DNA of 64,000 nt from an uncultured Bacilli bacterium (lineage in GTDB: Bacteria; Bacillota_I; Bacilli_A; RF39; UBA660): the NCBI GenBank assembly GCA_910583685.1, contig CAJTXY010000001.1, forward strand, positions 1-64,000, written 5' to 3'. Made by a program: the position numbers and the translations under genes. The stretch's first letter is position 1; the number at the start of each line of letters is the position of its first letter. Under the pieces are notes generated by a model. That model was not told the DNA's origin. It did no database searches and saw nothing but the letters and a program-made list of their open reading frames with translations. This document shows, one piece after another, positions 26,977 to 36,878 of this stretch.

Positions 26977-28065
26977 TTACTTGCTTTCCCTTGAAATATT
27001 AAGGAGAATCCCCATACTGACCATACTAATTAACAAGCTACTTCCGCCATAACTTAAAAATGGTAAAGTTACACCTGTTACAGGAATTAGTCCAACGACA
27101 ACCATTAAGTTCATAAGGGACTGAAAAATGATTTGAAACACCATACCAAATGCTAGGTATTTCGGAAATTCCTCTTTTGCATTTAATGCAATTTTAATAC
27201 CACGATATAAAAGGAGAACAAAAAGTCCACATACGATTACTACTCCCATCACACCAAACTCCTCTGAAATGATAGAAAAAATAAAATCTGTCTGTGGTTC
27301 AGGCAAATAGAAATGTTTCTGAATGGAATTCAAATAACCATTTCCTAAAAGACCACCTGGTCCTATTGCATAAAGAGACTGAATAATTTGAAATCCTGTT
27401 CCTAGTGCGTCACTCCAAGGATCTACGAATGAAGTAATTCTATCCATTCTATAAGGTGCAATGATGATTAAAATAACAATACCGATAATGCCTATTGCTC
27501 CACATCCCATAAAAAACTTCATATTCACTCCTGCAATAAAAAGAAGAGAAACGATGGAAACCACTAAAATTACGCCTGTTCCTAGGTCTGGTTGTAGCAT
27601 AATGAGGCCAAAGAAGAAAAGTGTTACTCCAAGTATGGGAAAGACACCGTCTTTTAAACTTTTTAAAAACTTATTACTCTTTTCTAGATACTTGCTTGTA
27701 AAAATAATAAGGCCTAATTTCGCAAACTCACTTGGCTGAATTCCTAAGGAACCAATTCCAAACCAGCTTCTACTACCATTACGAATGCTACCAATTCCCG
27801 GAATTAGAACTAAAACCAAAAGGATCAAACAAATTAGCAAAATTAGATTGGATTTTTCTTTGTAAATAGAATAATGAATTTTGGAAATAGACATCATAAT
27901 AAAAATACCCACCGCCAAAAAGATCGCCTGATACTTAATATAATGAAAACTATCATGAAATTTATATTCTGCCCAAATACTAGAGGCAGAGTAGATCATA
28001 ATCAGACCAAATACTGCTAATGTAATTACGGTTATAAATAAGGTTTTATCCAGTCCTCTTTTCAT
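26977..28065 (-). CDS. ftsW: SEDS peptidoglycan polymerase FtsW
   Basis: Multi-pass membrane glycosyltransferase of 362 aa that polymerises lipid II with a class B PBP. Family signatures are present: RSWFGIGSLGIQPSEFAKL with the conserved acidic segment, LPEPQTDFIFSIISEEFG and the C-terminal PVTGVTLPFLSYGGSSLL. About ten membrane segments. FtsW is more likely than RodA given the division genes nearby, but the two are hard to tell apart by sequence alone. Confidence 0.9.
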   Translation of the reverse strand: MKRGLDKTLFITVITLAVFGLIMIYSASSIWAEYKFHDSFHYIKYQAIFLAVGIFIMMSISKIHYSIYKEKSNLILLICLILLVLVLIPGIGSIRNGSRSWFGIGSLGIQPSEFAKLGLIIFTSKYLEKSNKFLKSLKDGVFPILGVTLFFFGLIMLQPDLGTGVILVVSIVSLLFIAGVNMKFFMGCGAIGIIGIVILIIIAPYRMDRITSFVDPWSDALGTGFQIIQSLYAIGPGGLLGNGYLNSIQKHFYLPEPQTDFIFSIISEEFGVMGVVIVCGLFVLLLYRGIKIALNAKEEFPKYLAFGMVFQIIFQSLMNLMVVVGLIPVTGVTLPFLSYGGSSLLISMVSMGILLNISRESK

Positions 28066-28114
28066 ATCATCACCCTATTAAATTATATTTTTTTATAACG
28101 AAAAAAGAACGAAA

Positions 28115-28139
28115 GAAAAAGGTATCATTCAATGATACC
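28115..28139 (-). terminator. Terminator of the 725-aa surface protein gene
   Basis: GGTATCAT/ATGATACC hairpin with a 3-nt loop and TTTTTC after it on the minus strand. Confidence 0.75.
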
Positions 28140-28140
28140 C

Positions 28141-30318
28141 TTATATAATTACGGTTTGGATTGTTTTTGCAACAGATAACACAACTGAAGTTAATGCATC
28201 TGGAATTTCTGTTTTATCCCTTGAAGTGATGCCTCCATTTAATTCACTCTTAATTTTGTCAATGTCAATATCAATCATAATATTTACACGATTACCATAA
28301 CCATCTTTTAATCTTACAGTATCCATCATTGACTCCTCGTATATTTTAGAGAAAATTTTGGAATTGCCTACTAATGTCCATCCCCTTGGTAAAAAGACAC
28401 TTCGATTTGTTGTGATTGTTACTTTTACCTTGCCATCTTCTGTTAGACTATATTTAATATCAGAAATCTCTGGATTCTCTTTGTTGATATCAAACACTTC
28501 ATATTCTACTTCTGCTATATTTCCAAGTTTATCTTGAACTTTTACTGTAGCCTTCGTATTTTCCGTAAACACTTTAGAGATTGATTTTTGATCATTTGAT
28601 AAAGTCCATCCATTTTTCAAGTCTTCTAATTCTTCATCTGCCGATATCGTTACTATTACATCCTTATTTGTTTTGATATGATCTGCATTACTAGTTGTAA
28701 TTTTGATACCTGATACTTCACGATCTATATTAGAAACTATACATTCTACCTCTATTTGATTTCCTGCTAGGTCCTCAATTGTTACTGTTTCTTCACCATT
28801 TTCTGTAAACAGCTTTGTAATTTCTGTCTTTGTAGTATTGTAATTCCAATCTTCATTTCCTATTACCTTTATTTCTTCATCCGCAATAATTTTTCCAAGT
28901 ACATCTTTATTGGTTTTTTGCATTGGACTAACCATAAAAATCGCCTTTGGTGGTGTTTTATCAATGTTATTTATTTCAATTGTAATATAGCCTGTATTTT
29001 GATAAGCGTCTGTCAGTTTTACTTTCTCTATCGTGTTTTTCTTATAGACTTTTCTAAAGACTGTTGAATTCTGCACCATTTGCCAGCCACTTGGAGCGAA
29101 AATAGATTTGTTCGTAGTGATAATAACTTCCACATCACCATTTGTAAGTTCTCTTGTACTATAAGTAATTCCATTTTCTACAATGGCTGGAATTTCTTTA
29201 CTAATATCAAACACTTCGTAATTTGCCTTCACTGCATTTCCTGCTAAATCTTTTATTTCTAGTTCTCCTGTAGTATTGGCAGCGAAAACTTTACTTAATT
29301 CTAAACCATTATCTGATAGTTTCCAACCTGAGACTGGTTGTAATTTCTCATTTGCTGTTATAAAAATAGTGACATCTTGATTCGTCTTTTCTCCATTATT
29401 ACTACTTTTCACCGTAACAAGTGGTGCGGTTTTATCAATGGTAAATACTAGTGTTGCTTTTTGATAAGCACAATCTACCACCGTTACTTCGTATTTCCCC
29501 TCTGTTTGAAACGAAAGTGTCTTTTCTAAAGATACTGTTTTTCCATTTACCTGGATCTCTTTTAGATTTTCTTCCTCAATTGTAAGAATAACATCATAGT
29601 TTACAATCGCGTTATTTGCTACTCCTGTTAATATAGGTTTTTTATTGTCATCTAAAATGATATTTAGGTTATCTAATTTTGATTTTAGTTCCAACTTTAC
29701 CTTACTATCATCGATATTTTCAACTAAGGCATTTATATTTTGTTTATCTCTATATTCTCTTGCCTCTAAAATTTCATCTCTGCTCTTTGCTGCATTTACT
29801 TTTTCCTGCAATGTTTCTACTAATTTTCTTATATCAGCATACGGATCTTTTTCATCAGGAGAATCTGGATCTGTTGATCCTCCTGGCTTATCTGGTTTAT
29901 CTGGAGTTTCTGGTTTATCTGGTTGATTTTCATTGTTATTATCAGGATCTGTACTTTCTCCAGGTTTACCAGGTGTATCTGGATGGGTTATATTTCCTGA
30001 ATCCGGATTTTGACTATTTTCATTTCCTGTAATCATATCTGCTACTGGCGGAATTGTTACATTTTGATAGACAAAGTTTTGAATTCCTTTGGCATTATTT
30101 TGTTGTTTCCAGATATCTTGTGTCAAGTCAGTAGAAGAATTTTCTGTAAGCCCTTCTTTGGTTTCATTTTCAGAAATCGTTTTCCCTTCTTCTGGTATAT
30201 ATCTATTTTCTACTTCTTCTTCCAATTCTAAATACTCTTCATTTGGATTTGCAAATACGAAAGTACCCAATCCTAAAAATAAAATAATCGCAATGATCCC
30301 TATTTTTTTCTTATTCAT
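28141..30318 (-). CDS. Secreted 725-aa repeat protein
   Basis: A signal peptide (residues 1-23, ending VFANP) precedes an acidic region and a Pro/Asp/Gly linker of about 100-155 (repeated GSTDPD and PDKPxTPD units). A helical segment (about 160-225) and five or six Ig-like repeats (about 230-670) follow. Each repeat carries variants of SGWxLsdN, a Phe-Thr-x-Asn turn and DxxGN, the look of bacterial adhesin Ig folds. No LPxTG signal is seen; the end (VVLSVAKTIQTVII) is mildly hydrophobic. It follows the fibre operon but has its own terminator-bounded unit. Confidence 0.75.
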   Translation of the reverse strand: MNKKKIGIIAIILFLGLGTFVFANPNEEYLELEEEVENRYIPEEGKTISENETKEGLTENSSTDLTQDIWKQQNNAKGIQNFVYQNVTIPPVADMITGNENSQNPDSGNITHPDTPGKPGESTDPDNNNENQPDKPETPDKPDKPGGSTDPDSPDEKDPYADIRKLVETLQEKVNAAKSRDEILEAREYRDKQNINALVENIDDSKVKLELKSKLDNLNIILDDNKKPILTGVANNAIVNYDVILTIEEENLKEIQVNGKTVSLEKTLSFQTEGKYEVTVVDCAYQKATLVFTIDKTAPLVTVKSSNNGEKTNQDVTIFITANEKLQPVSGWKLSDNGLELSKVFAANTTGELEIKDLAGNAVKANYEVFDISKEIPAIVENGITYSTRELTNGDVEVIITTNKSIFAPSGWQMVQNSTVFRKVYKKNTIEKVKLTDAYQNTGYITIEINNIDKTPPKAIFMVSPMQKTNKDVLGKIIADEEIKVIGNEDWNYNTTKTEITKLFTENGEETVTIEDLAGNQIEVECIVSNIDREVSGIKITTSNADHIKTNKDVIVTISADEELEDLKNGWTLSNDQKSISKVFTENTKATVKVQDKLGNIAEVEYEVFDINKENPEISDIKYSLTEDGKVKVTITTNRSVFLPRGWTLVGNSKIFSKIYEESMMDTVRLKDGYGNRVNIMIDIDIDKIKSELNGGITSRDKTEIPDALTSVVLSVAKTIQTVII

Positions 30319-30358
30319 AACTCATACTCCCTACTATCCTATGTTATTCAAATATATC

Positions 30359-30392
30359 AAAAAAAAAGAGAAAATTCAATCTTTTTCTCTTT
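30359..30392 (-). terminator. Terminator of the surface-fibre operon
   Basis: AAAGAGAAAA/TTTTCTCTTT stem (8-nt loop) followed by nine T on the minus strand, after lepB2. Confidence 0.8.
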
Positions 30393-30449
30393 AAATTTTC
30401 TAATTTCTACCATCTGTCTATAAATATGCTGTTATTTTATATAAATAAA

Positions 30450-30980
30450 TTATGATATTAATTTGATACGGTTTATAGGAAAAATACGCAATGAGATTTT
30501 TCCTGTGATGTCACTTTTTTTAATAAGTCCTATTTTTCTACTGTCTAGGGAGTTTGTCCTATTATCGCCTAGTACTAAATACATATCTTTGGGTATTACA
30601 TCATAGCCTATATCTTTTAAATGAAAATCTTTATATTTTAACTTTGTAGAAATATACTTTTCTTGATATTTCTTACCGTTAATATGTAACTGGCTGTCTA
30701 TGATATCGATATGCTCCCCTGGTAGTCCAATAATACGTTTGATTAAATATTTGGTATCTGCATACTTTAATGAGACTACATCCCCTCTTTCTATTTCAAA
30801 AAAGCGGTATCTCAGTTTATTTAAAATCAATACTTCTCCATCTTTTAATGTGGGACTCATAGAGTCTCCTACTACTTGGGTGATGGATGCTACATAGAAA
30901 ATAATAAACAAAATTAATATAATTACAATTGCATACTTTGCTATATCAAAGAATAATTCCCGAATATCTAACCAATCCAT
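30450..30980 (-). CDS. Signal peptidase I (second LepB-type)
   Basis: Ser-Lys signal peptidase of 176 aa with a membrane segment at about 14-33, nucleophile Ser40 in GDSMSPT, base Lys81 in LIKRIIGLPGE and the GDNR box followed by DSRKIG. The start was set at the ATG with AAGGAG 6 nt upstream, rejecting a longer frame. Last gene of the 38.3-30.4 kb operon, after two Ser-His SipW-type peptidases. It may process the operon proteins with conventional signals, such as the 533-aa protein. Confidence 0.92.
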   Translation of the reverse strand: MDWLDIRELFFDIAKYAIVIILILFIIFYVASITQVVGDSMSPTLKDGEVLILNKLRYRFFEIERGDVVSLKYADTKYLIKRIIGLPGEHIDIIDSQLHINGKKYQEKYISTKLKYKDFHLKDIGYDVIPKDMYLVLGDNRTNSLDSRKIGLIKKSDITGKISLRIFPINRIKLIS

Positions 30981-31050
30981 ATAATACTCCTTACTACTAT
31001 CAGACATCATTATATACCAGCAATTCTTAGAATGCAAGAGTATTTAGTTA

Positions 31051-32652
31051 CTATTCTATTTGTTGTTCTTCTGATGTTACGTGATCACTTATAATTTCCT
31101 GTTCTTGTGGTGGTACTGTTACATTCGTGGTGGAGTAATCGCTTACATTGCCATTTTCTTCTGCTGGCGGCTCATTTATTACAGCAGGCGGCTCCTCTTC
31201 TTGTTTTTTTGTCACTTGAAAAGTAAGGTAACCATCTAATACTTGATAGGTATCATTTTGTCTTTCCCAGGCAAATTTGTCACAGAGAGTGTTCATTAAT
31301 GAAATTACATCCATTTGTGCAACATCTCGAGTGTCATAGTAAACTTGAATTTCATAGGAATCCGTTTGTTCTATTATAGATACTGGCATAATAAAGGCTT
31401 CATTATAACCTTCTTTTAATACAATTTCTAACAGTATGCTACCGTTCTCATCCCCTACTACAAATTGTTTTTTATCACTAAGGGCGGCCTCATAAGTCAT
31501 CGATACCCAATTTAAAATATCTTCCTGTTCTAGTAATTGTGCTTTTAGGGCATTAGAAAGAGTAGAATTCTGATTAATTGCTGTTTTAAAGAATTCTTTT
31601 TTCTTATCAGACTCTGGAGAATATAGTGTAACAGAAGAGTCCGTAACTAATTCATATGCCTTTTCCATTAGACTCTCATCCAATACTAGTTTTCCTTCTG
31701 TTTTATCAAGAGTGATTCCTGGTACTACTATTTGTCCATTCCATAGTGCATAAATACCATCTGTAGAGGCAATATAGTTAGAAATAAGATAGTAATTATC
31801 ACGATTATTAAAACAATAATATTCTGCTAAATAGTATTCAAATGTCTCTTCAATGGATGTTTTCTCATCTGTTGTAAAATACATAACATTTTTATCCACT
31901 TGGTTTATATTCTCATAATAGGTACGTGCGTAGCCAAGGAAGCTATCTAAAACGACATAATTATAGTCATAATAATCACGGTAATCAATTTGAAGTCCTA
32001 AAATTTCATTTGGATTTTCGCAAGCTTTGATGTAACTTTCTATTTCCTCTTTATAAGCATAAAGATATGGGTTATTTATCAACAAATTTTGAATTAGACT
32101 ATCTTGAAATTGCAACATAGTTTCATCTGTGGTATCCTTCTCTTCTAATTCTACAGATTTGGAAATAGGTTCTAAGTAGTGATATTCTTTATATAAAAAA
32201 TATGCTTCATTCTCTATACTTTCCAATGCCGATACCGAAACATCCAACTTGCTTTCTTCTGTTATAATTTCACTTGTTTGTAAATTGCATATAAATTCTA
32301 CTTTTATTTTTTCTTCTTCCTCAGGAATGATGAGGCTATTTTCAACTAAAGTCTCACAACCATTAGGAAGTACTAATTTATAGTTAGAGCTCTCATTTGT
32401 CATTACATTAGTACTGTCCTTAGGGATGAAAAGAGAGAATGTTGCTGTTTCTGTCTCAAGTTGTTCAAGGGTTATAGTGCCAACATCACTTTGTTTTTGA
32501 AAGGCTAATGTAGAATGATATTTTAAATAATCTGTTCTTTTTTCTTGATATTTTGCATTAGACTCAGGACAATGAAAAAGAAAGAAAGATACAAAGAATA
32601 AAAAGACAAGACAACTTGTTTGAATGGTACTTTTATATACTTTATTTTTCAT
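31051..32652 (-). CDS. Secreted 533-aa protein of the fibre operon
   Basis: No known family recognised. An N-terminal hydrophobic signal (about 12-30) ends in ESNAKY, with the Ala-Lys-Tyr found at SipW-type cleavage sites of TasA-like proteins. A beta-rich N-terminal part (about 40-170) is followed by a mixed helical part rich in Tyr and Glu, and a Pro/Glu-rich tail with EEPPAVINEPPAEE and NVTVPP. The tail suggests an extended stalk or wall-spanning end. It starts after GGAGG, and the 202-aa gene ends 1 nt before it, so the two are tightly linked. Confidence 0.7.
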   Translation of the reverse strand: MKNKVYKSTIQTSCLVFLFFVSFFLFHCPESNAKYQEKRTDYLKYHSTLAFQKQSDVGTITLEQLETETATFSLFIPKDSTNVMTNESSNYKLVLPNGCETLVENSLIIPEEEEKIKVEFICNLQTSEIITEESKLDVSVSALESIENEAYFLYKEYHYLEPISKSVELEEKDTTDETMLQFQDSLIQNLLINNPYLYAYKEEIESYIKACENPNEILGLQIDYRDYYDYNYVVLDSFLGYARTYYENINQVDKNVMYFTTDEKTSIEETFEYYLAEYYCFNNRDNYYLISNYIASTDGIYALWNGQIVVPGITLDKTEGKLVLDESLMEKAYELVTDSSVTLYSPESDKKKEFFKTAINQNSTLSNALKAQLLEQEDILNWVSMTYEAALSDKKQFVVGDENGSILLEIVLKEGYNEAFIMPVSIIEQTDSYEIQVYYDTRDVAQMDVISLMNTLCDKFAWERQNDTYQVLDGYLTFQVTKKQEEEPPAVINEPPAEENGNVSDYSTTNVTVPPQEQEIISDHVTSEEQQIE

Positions 32653-32653
32653 A

Positions 32654-33262
32654 TTACTTTCCTCCTTTTAATTGTACTGCTGAATAATCAACGGTCACTA
32701 CCTGTTTTGATATTTCATTTTTCTCTTGATATTCATAATAAGGAATTTCTTGATTATGATAAACTAGATTATCTCCCTTATACTTCACAATCAGCTTATA
32801 ATAGGTATTTTTTCCCTCATTAGGTGCTTTTACTGTTTCTAATTTTATTTCATTTAAAGTTCTTTTTCCCGTTAAGTCAATCTCTTCATAAGTGCCTTCT
32901 TCCCCGCTCTTAGCATATAAGCCAACGATTTCAAAATCAGTGGCAACTGAAATGGAAAGCACGAAGAAAACACTTACTTCAAATTCCGTAGAGGCTTTGA
33001 AATAATAAGGGATTTCAGTGGCTGGACGATAGTGTCCTGCCTCACAAATCTCCTCACCTTCTCCAGGATTACATCCATCTACATTAAAGTAGTCAATATC
33101 GATATTGAACTTTGCTACACGTGCTGAAGATTCGCTACTAAGCATAGAAACATATTTAGAATAAGTTACTACTGTGGTAAATAGTAATAAAACTCCAATA
33201 TACATTCCTAAATAACGATAGAATTTTCTTCTGAAATGTTCATTATGAAATAAATTTTTCAC
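32654..33262 (-). CDS. Minor TasA-like subunit
   Basis: Protein of 202 aa with a basic N-tail, a hydrophobic segment (about 17-34) and VVTYSKYVSM, then SARVAKFNIDI. The pattern T-Y-[AS]-K-Y plus SARVA is shared with the main pilin (TYAKY ... SARVAVWGF). Two cysteines in GCNPGEGEEICEAG could form a disulfide. The start codon is GTG after GAGGGTG. It lies immediately downstream of the second SipW-type peptidase, its likely processing enzyme. Confidence 0.75.
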   Translation of the reverse strand: MKNLFHNEHFRRKFYRYLGMYIGVLLLFTTVVTYSKYVSMLSSESSARVAKFNIDIDYFNVDGCNPGEGEEICEAGHYRPATEIPYYFKASTEFEVSVFFVLSISVATDFEIVGLYAKSGEEGTYEEIDLTGKRTLNEIKLETVKAPNEGKNTYYKLIVKYKGDNLVYHNQEIPYYEYQEKNEISKQVVTVDYSAVQLKGGK

Positions 33263-33268
33263 AGATAA

Positions 33269-33928
33269 TCACCCTCTTCGTTGTTTTCTTTTGGCCCTCT
33301 TCTTTCTTTTTTTATTTTTTTTATTCTTTTTTATTGAAGTAGTTAGAATTTCCTTTTTTGCACTTATTTTCTTTCGGCTTTCATTTGGATTTTCTAAATA
33401 CTTTAAAAACTCTTGATATTCTTTAGTATCCGCTAACACAACTTCTTCGTTTGGCATTGTCAAATAAGAAATGGTAGCTATGAGTGTAATTATTATAATC
33501 ACGATCAGTGGATTTTTTAACAGAGCAATCACTTTCCCTGCTCCTCTTATATGAAAGATATATTTTCCAACAATTTTGTCCTTTTTTGTTTTGCCATCTT
33601 CTGTATGATTATGGTCTCCTTTTGTTATCACTGCTTCTTTTTCGGCGGCAACAATACGATGGGTTACAAAACTTCCTTCCTTATCATAAAAAGTGATAAT
33701 ATCATCTTTTTTATACTTTTTGTCTTTCATATCAATAATGATATAATCACTTTTTTGCAAGGTCGGTTCCATAGAAGATGATACGACTTCTAACATTGCA
33801 TAACCAAAAAATGGAGCAAGCGGTTTTTTCAATATCTTGAAACAGACAAAATTATAAATATTTATTAAAATAATTAAAGTCAGGAAAAGGCCACTAAATA
33901 TTACGGTTATTTTTCTGAATCTTTTCAT
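33269..33928 (-). CDS. SipW-type (ER-type) signal peptidase
   Basis: Signal peptidase of 219 aa in which His replaces the catalytic Lys: Ser52 in VVSSSMEP, His90 in VTHRIV and Asp105 in TKGDHN. Membrane segments lie at about 8-28 and 139-156. The last 40 residues are extremely Lys/Arg-rich and predicted cytosolic. SipW of Bacillus subtilis, of the same class, processes TasA and TapA. Here it sits between the 948-aa protein and a minor TasA-like subunit. Confidence 0.9.
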   Translation of the reverse strand: MKRFRKITVIFSGLFLTLIILINIYNFVCFKILKKPLAPFFGYAMLEVVSSSMEPTLQKSDYIIIDMKDKKYKKDDIITFYDKEGSFVTHRIVAAEKEAVITKGDHNHTEDGKTKKDKIVGKYIFHIRGAGKVIALLKNPLIVIIIITLIATISYLTMPNEEVVLADTKEYQEFLKYLENPNESRKKISAKKEILTTSIKKNKKNKKRKKRAKRKQRRG

Positions 33929-33937
33929 TTTTCCCTC

Positions 33938-36784
33938 CTACTTACAAAGTTTATTTGTTTTAAAATGAAGGGCAACTGATAAAAAATAACGATCGTTTAA
34001 AGTTTCATCAAATTTTGCTTGTGCTGCTTGATTTCCAATTAGTGTATCTAATTTATCGGACTCAGAATCCATCTCTACCCATTTCCAGAAAATCGTAATT
34101 GGTGCTTCTTCTCCTTTTTTAAGGGTAATTGGCTGATTGAAATTGATTTTCTTTCCTTTGTAATTAGGAAGAGTTGGATCTACATCATAATTTAGAACCT
34201 GATATTGATCTAGATTTCCATAATAGTAATAGGCTTCTTTTCCTAAGGCAGGAATATGTCTTACAATATACCCCATATTCAAGCACCCTTTTTTAGGAAT
34301 ACAAATGGTATCTTCTAATAATGTCATTCCTGTAAGGGTAATGGAGTCTGCATATTCATTTTTAAAGTTTGCAATGTAGTAGCCTTTGGCACCTGGGTAA
34401 ATGACTTTATCTTTATGATATTGGTTGTAGTATTCCTCATTATGGAAAATCGGAACATCTTTTAGCCATAAGACCTCTTCCAAAAGATCATCTGTTATGG
34501 GAATAGAAACCGAGTCATAAATTGCAAATAATTCTAAATCATCATCCAAGTTTTCAATTATTTTTTTATCTGACCGATTATATAGAATTGGTCCATCTAT
34601 AGTCTTACTATAGCCAAGGAACTTATAATATTTACAGTGATCCTTCTCATCTAACTTATATGGTTCATCATAGTCAGATAAGTCGATCTTTTCATCAGCA
34701 GAAATTTCGAATTGATAGTGATCTTCTGCTGCGTTGAATTGACCACCATTAGCAGAAAGAAAAACTGAATATTTACGAATTATTTCAATAGGAATCGATA
34801 AATTTTCAAATTCCTTTCCATTTAATACTCCACGAATAGTCAAAGTGGCTCCTCCAGGATTATTTCCATAAACCCCAATTGGTAAATAGCTTGGTGCTTC
34901 CTCAGAAGAGTCATAGGCAAGATATTCGATATTCTGATCGTTAGTAGAAACAATGATACAAGTGTCTTGTTGCTTCAAAGAACATATTTTAATTTCCTTT
35001 TTATCATCACTTTCACTGACGGAAACTTTTCCTGTAAATATATTTGTATTTAGAATAACATCTATATTTCCGCGAATATTTCCCGTTTCATCTTTAGAAA
35101 CACTCATCTGGTATTTATCTTTTGAGGAATTTAAGTATGCTTTCACATCATCAAATATAACTGTTGTTGTAGTAGAGGCATCTTGGTAATCTAGAGAGAG
35201 TTTTATACTCTGATTCAGAAATTTGTCCTTTAAAGTCTCGTCTGGTTTTAATACTAAAACTCCCTTTTCAGGATTTTCCACTGAAATTACAGACGAAAAT
35301 TTTTCGGAAATACTAGCACTAATTTTTGAATGATCATAATCAGTCGTTTCTATTCCATTCTTATATACTTTATATAAGATTGCAAAATCCAAGTTTTCTG
35401 TATACATCGAAAATTGGTATAAATTGCGATCAAATTTCAAAGTATATTTCGATTCCCTGTAAATATTAACAATGTAGTCTTTTAATGTTCCATCTTCAGC
35501 TCGAACTGTTATTACGACCTTGTTATCTCCATACTTTAAGTCTAAATCCTTTAAAGAAGATACTTTCTTTCCATTGTAGGTAATTTCTGCTTTGCTACTC
35601 TCGGCAATTGCTTTGATATCAATTTTATCTGTATTTGCATCTACTACTACCTTGTACTCTGTTTTCTCTTTTGAAAAATCGGGACTCAATTTACCTACAC
35701 TTACTTGAATATCTTTCAAGTAGGCATTTGTATCTTTTTTCGCATCTTCCTTTTTCTCACGATGAATTGTAATGGTATAGCTTTTTGTTGAACCATCTTC
35801 CGCCCGAACTGTTATTACTACTGTGTTGTCACCATACTGAAGAGGAAAATCTTTTAGCGAAGATAGCTTCTTTCCATTATAGGTAATCACTGCGTTGCCA
35901 CTTTCGGCAATTGCTCGTATATCGATTTTGTCAACACTGGATCCTACCTGTACATAATAAGATGTACGATAAGGAGAGAATTTAGGAGACAAAGTTCCTG
36001 TACTTAGTTTAATATCTTTTAAGTTGCAATTTGCATCTTTATGTTTCTTTATTGTAATTTCATTTATTACTGTCAACAAGTATTTGGCCTTATATGTTTT
36101 GCCACGATAGCGAAGTGTTAATGTGATTGTTACTTTTCCTGTTTTAAATGCAGTAATTTTAAAATAACCATCTTTCAGCTCCACTTTTGCAATATGCTCA
36201 TCACTAGAAGAAACCTTAGGACGGCCGCTTAGCCCAATAAATTGGTAGGTTACAAGCTTCTCATTCGTTTCTGCTAAGTTTATTGTCCCTTTTTGAGAAG
36301 ATAGCTTAATAGAAGGTGCCACTTTTGTCTTTCCTACTTTAGCCAAAAGCGTCGCTTCATAGTGCATATGATTTGTTGTAGTTTGTAAGACTACTGTAAC
36401 CGTTCCTTTTTTATGAGTATTGATTACAACATATTTTCCTACTACATAGCAGGTTGCTACAGAGGCATCACTTGTAGTACAAGAAAACTTTTGAGGTTTT
36501 ATTTTTTTATATGAAAATCCTACTTTAGCTTTTTCTCCCACAGAAAGTTCCACGTAGTTTCTATCAAATTTTAACTCTTTATTTCGACGGGTTTCTAAAT
36601 CTAGAATTTCTTTCTCAATGGTATAATCCCCTTGATTAAAGAACTCATCCCCAATTTTGCCAAAAAACATAGAAGTACAACTGCAACTGGTAAGTAAAGT
36701 TATCAGAATAAGAATAATCATAATAGCATAGATGATAATATGTCTCATTCGGTTTTTGTCTTCTTGCTTTTCATCATGTATCAT
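33938..36784 (-). CDS. Large 948-aa surface protein with cadherin-like and TasA-like parts
   Basis: After a membrane segment (16-33) there is a possible lipobox LTSC at Cys34. Two Big_2-like domains (about 70-150 and 155-242) follow, then two closely similar cadherin-like beta-sandwich domains (about 250-345 and 355-445, each with LSPxFS ... ITYNGKK and VITVRAEDGT). An InlB-type repeat with ANGGQF and YYKFLGYSK lies at about 690-780. The end contains FWKWVEMDSESDKLDTLIGNQAA, close to the pilin C-terminal WEWVIDGDDAEDTNLGN. It may therefore join the fibre as a base or tip. Confidence 0.8.
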   Translation of the reverse strand: MIHDEKQEDKNRMRHIIIYAIMIILILITLLTSCSCTSMFFGKIGDEFFNQGDYTIEKEILDLETRRNKELKFDRNYVELSVGEKAKVGFSYKKIKPQKFSCTTSDASVATCYVVGKYVVINTHKKGTVTVVLQTTTNHMHYEATLLAKVGKTKVAPSIKLSSQKGTINLAETNEKLVTYQFIGLSGRPKVSSSDEHIAKVELKDGYFKITAFKTGKVTITLTLRYRGKTYKAKYLLTVINEITIKKHKDANCNLKDIKLSTGTLSPKFSPYRTSYYVQVGSSVDKIDIRAIAESGNAVITYNGKKLSSLKDFPLQYGDNTVVITVRAEDGSTKSYTITIHREKKEDAKKDTNAYLKDIQVSVGKLSPDFSKEKTEYKVVVDANTDKIDIKAIAESSKAEITYNGKKVSSLKDLDLKYGDNKVVITVRAEDGTLKDYIVNIYRESKYTLKFDRNLYQFSMYTENLDFAILYKVYKNGIETTDYDHSKISASISEKFSSVISVENPEKGVLVLKPDETLKDKFLNQSIKLSLDYQDASTTTTVIFDDVKAYLNSSKDKYQMSVSKDETGNIRGNIDVILNTNIFTGKVSVSESDDKKEIKICSLKQQDTCIIVSTNDQNIEYLAYDSSEEAPSYLPIGVYGNNPGGATLTIRGVLNGKEFENLSIPIEIIRKYSVFLSANGGQFNAAEDHYQFEISADEKIDLSDYDEPYKLDEKDHCKYYKFLGYSKTIDGPILYNRSDKKIIENLDDDLELFAIYDSVSIPITDDLLEEVLWLKDVPIFHNEEYYNQYHKDKVIYPGAKGYYIANFKNEYADSITLTGMTLLEDTICIPKKGCLNMGYIVRHIPALGKEAYYYYGNLDQYQVLNYDVDPTLPNYKGKKINFNQPITLKKGEEAPITIFWKWVEMDSESDKLDTLIGNQAAQAKFDETLNDRYFLSVALHFKTNKLCK

Positions 36785-36799
36785 TTTATTCGCATCCTT

Positions 36800-36868
36800 T
36801 CTTAATATTTAAGTTTCAAATAAACCTACGAGTTATTTTTCATAGGCTTATTTGGAAGTTAAATAAAC
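36800..36868 (-). promoter_or_regulatory. Two hairpins between the pilin and 948-aa genes
   Basis: On the minus strand GGAAGTT/AACTTCC (5-nt loop) is followed by AAATAAGCCTA/TAGGTTTATTT (11 bp with one G-T). Neither has a T-run. Such pairs after a highly expressed first subunit often stabilise its mRNA 3' end or attenuate downstream genes; the role is inferred. Confidence 0.5.
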
Positions 36869-36878
36869 TTCCACTTTA

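Noticed and set aside
28141..30318. CRISPR-like or DNA tandem repeats in the 725-aa gene
   Set aside because: The repetition is at protein level with diverged units; no regular repeat-spacer pattern was seen in the DNA anywhere in the window.
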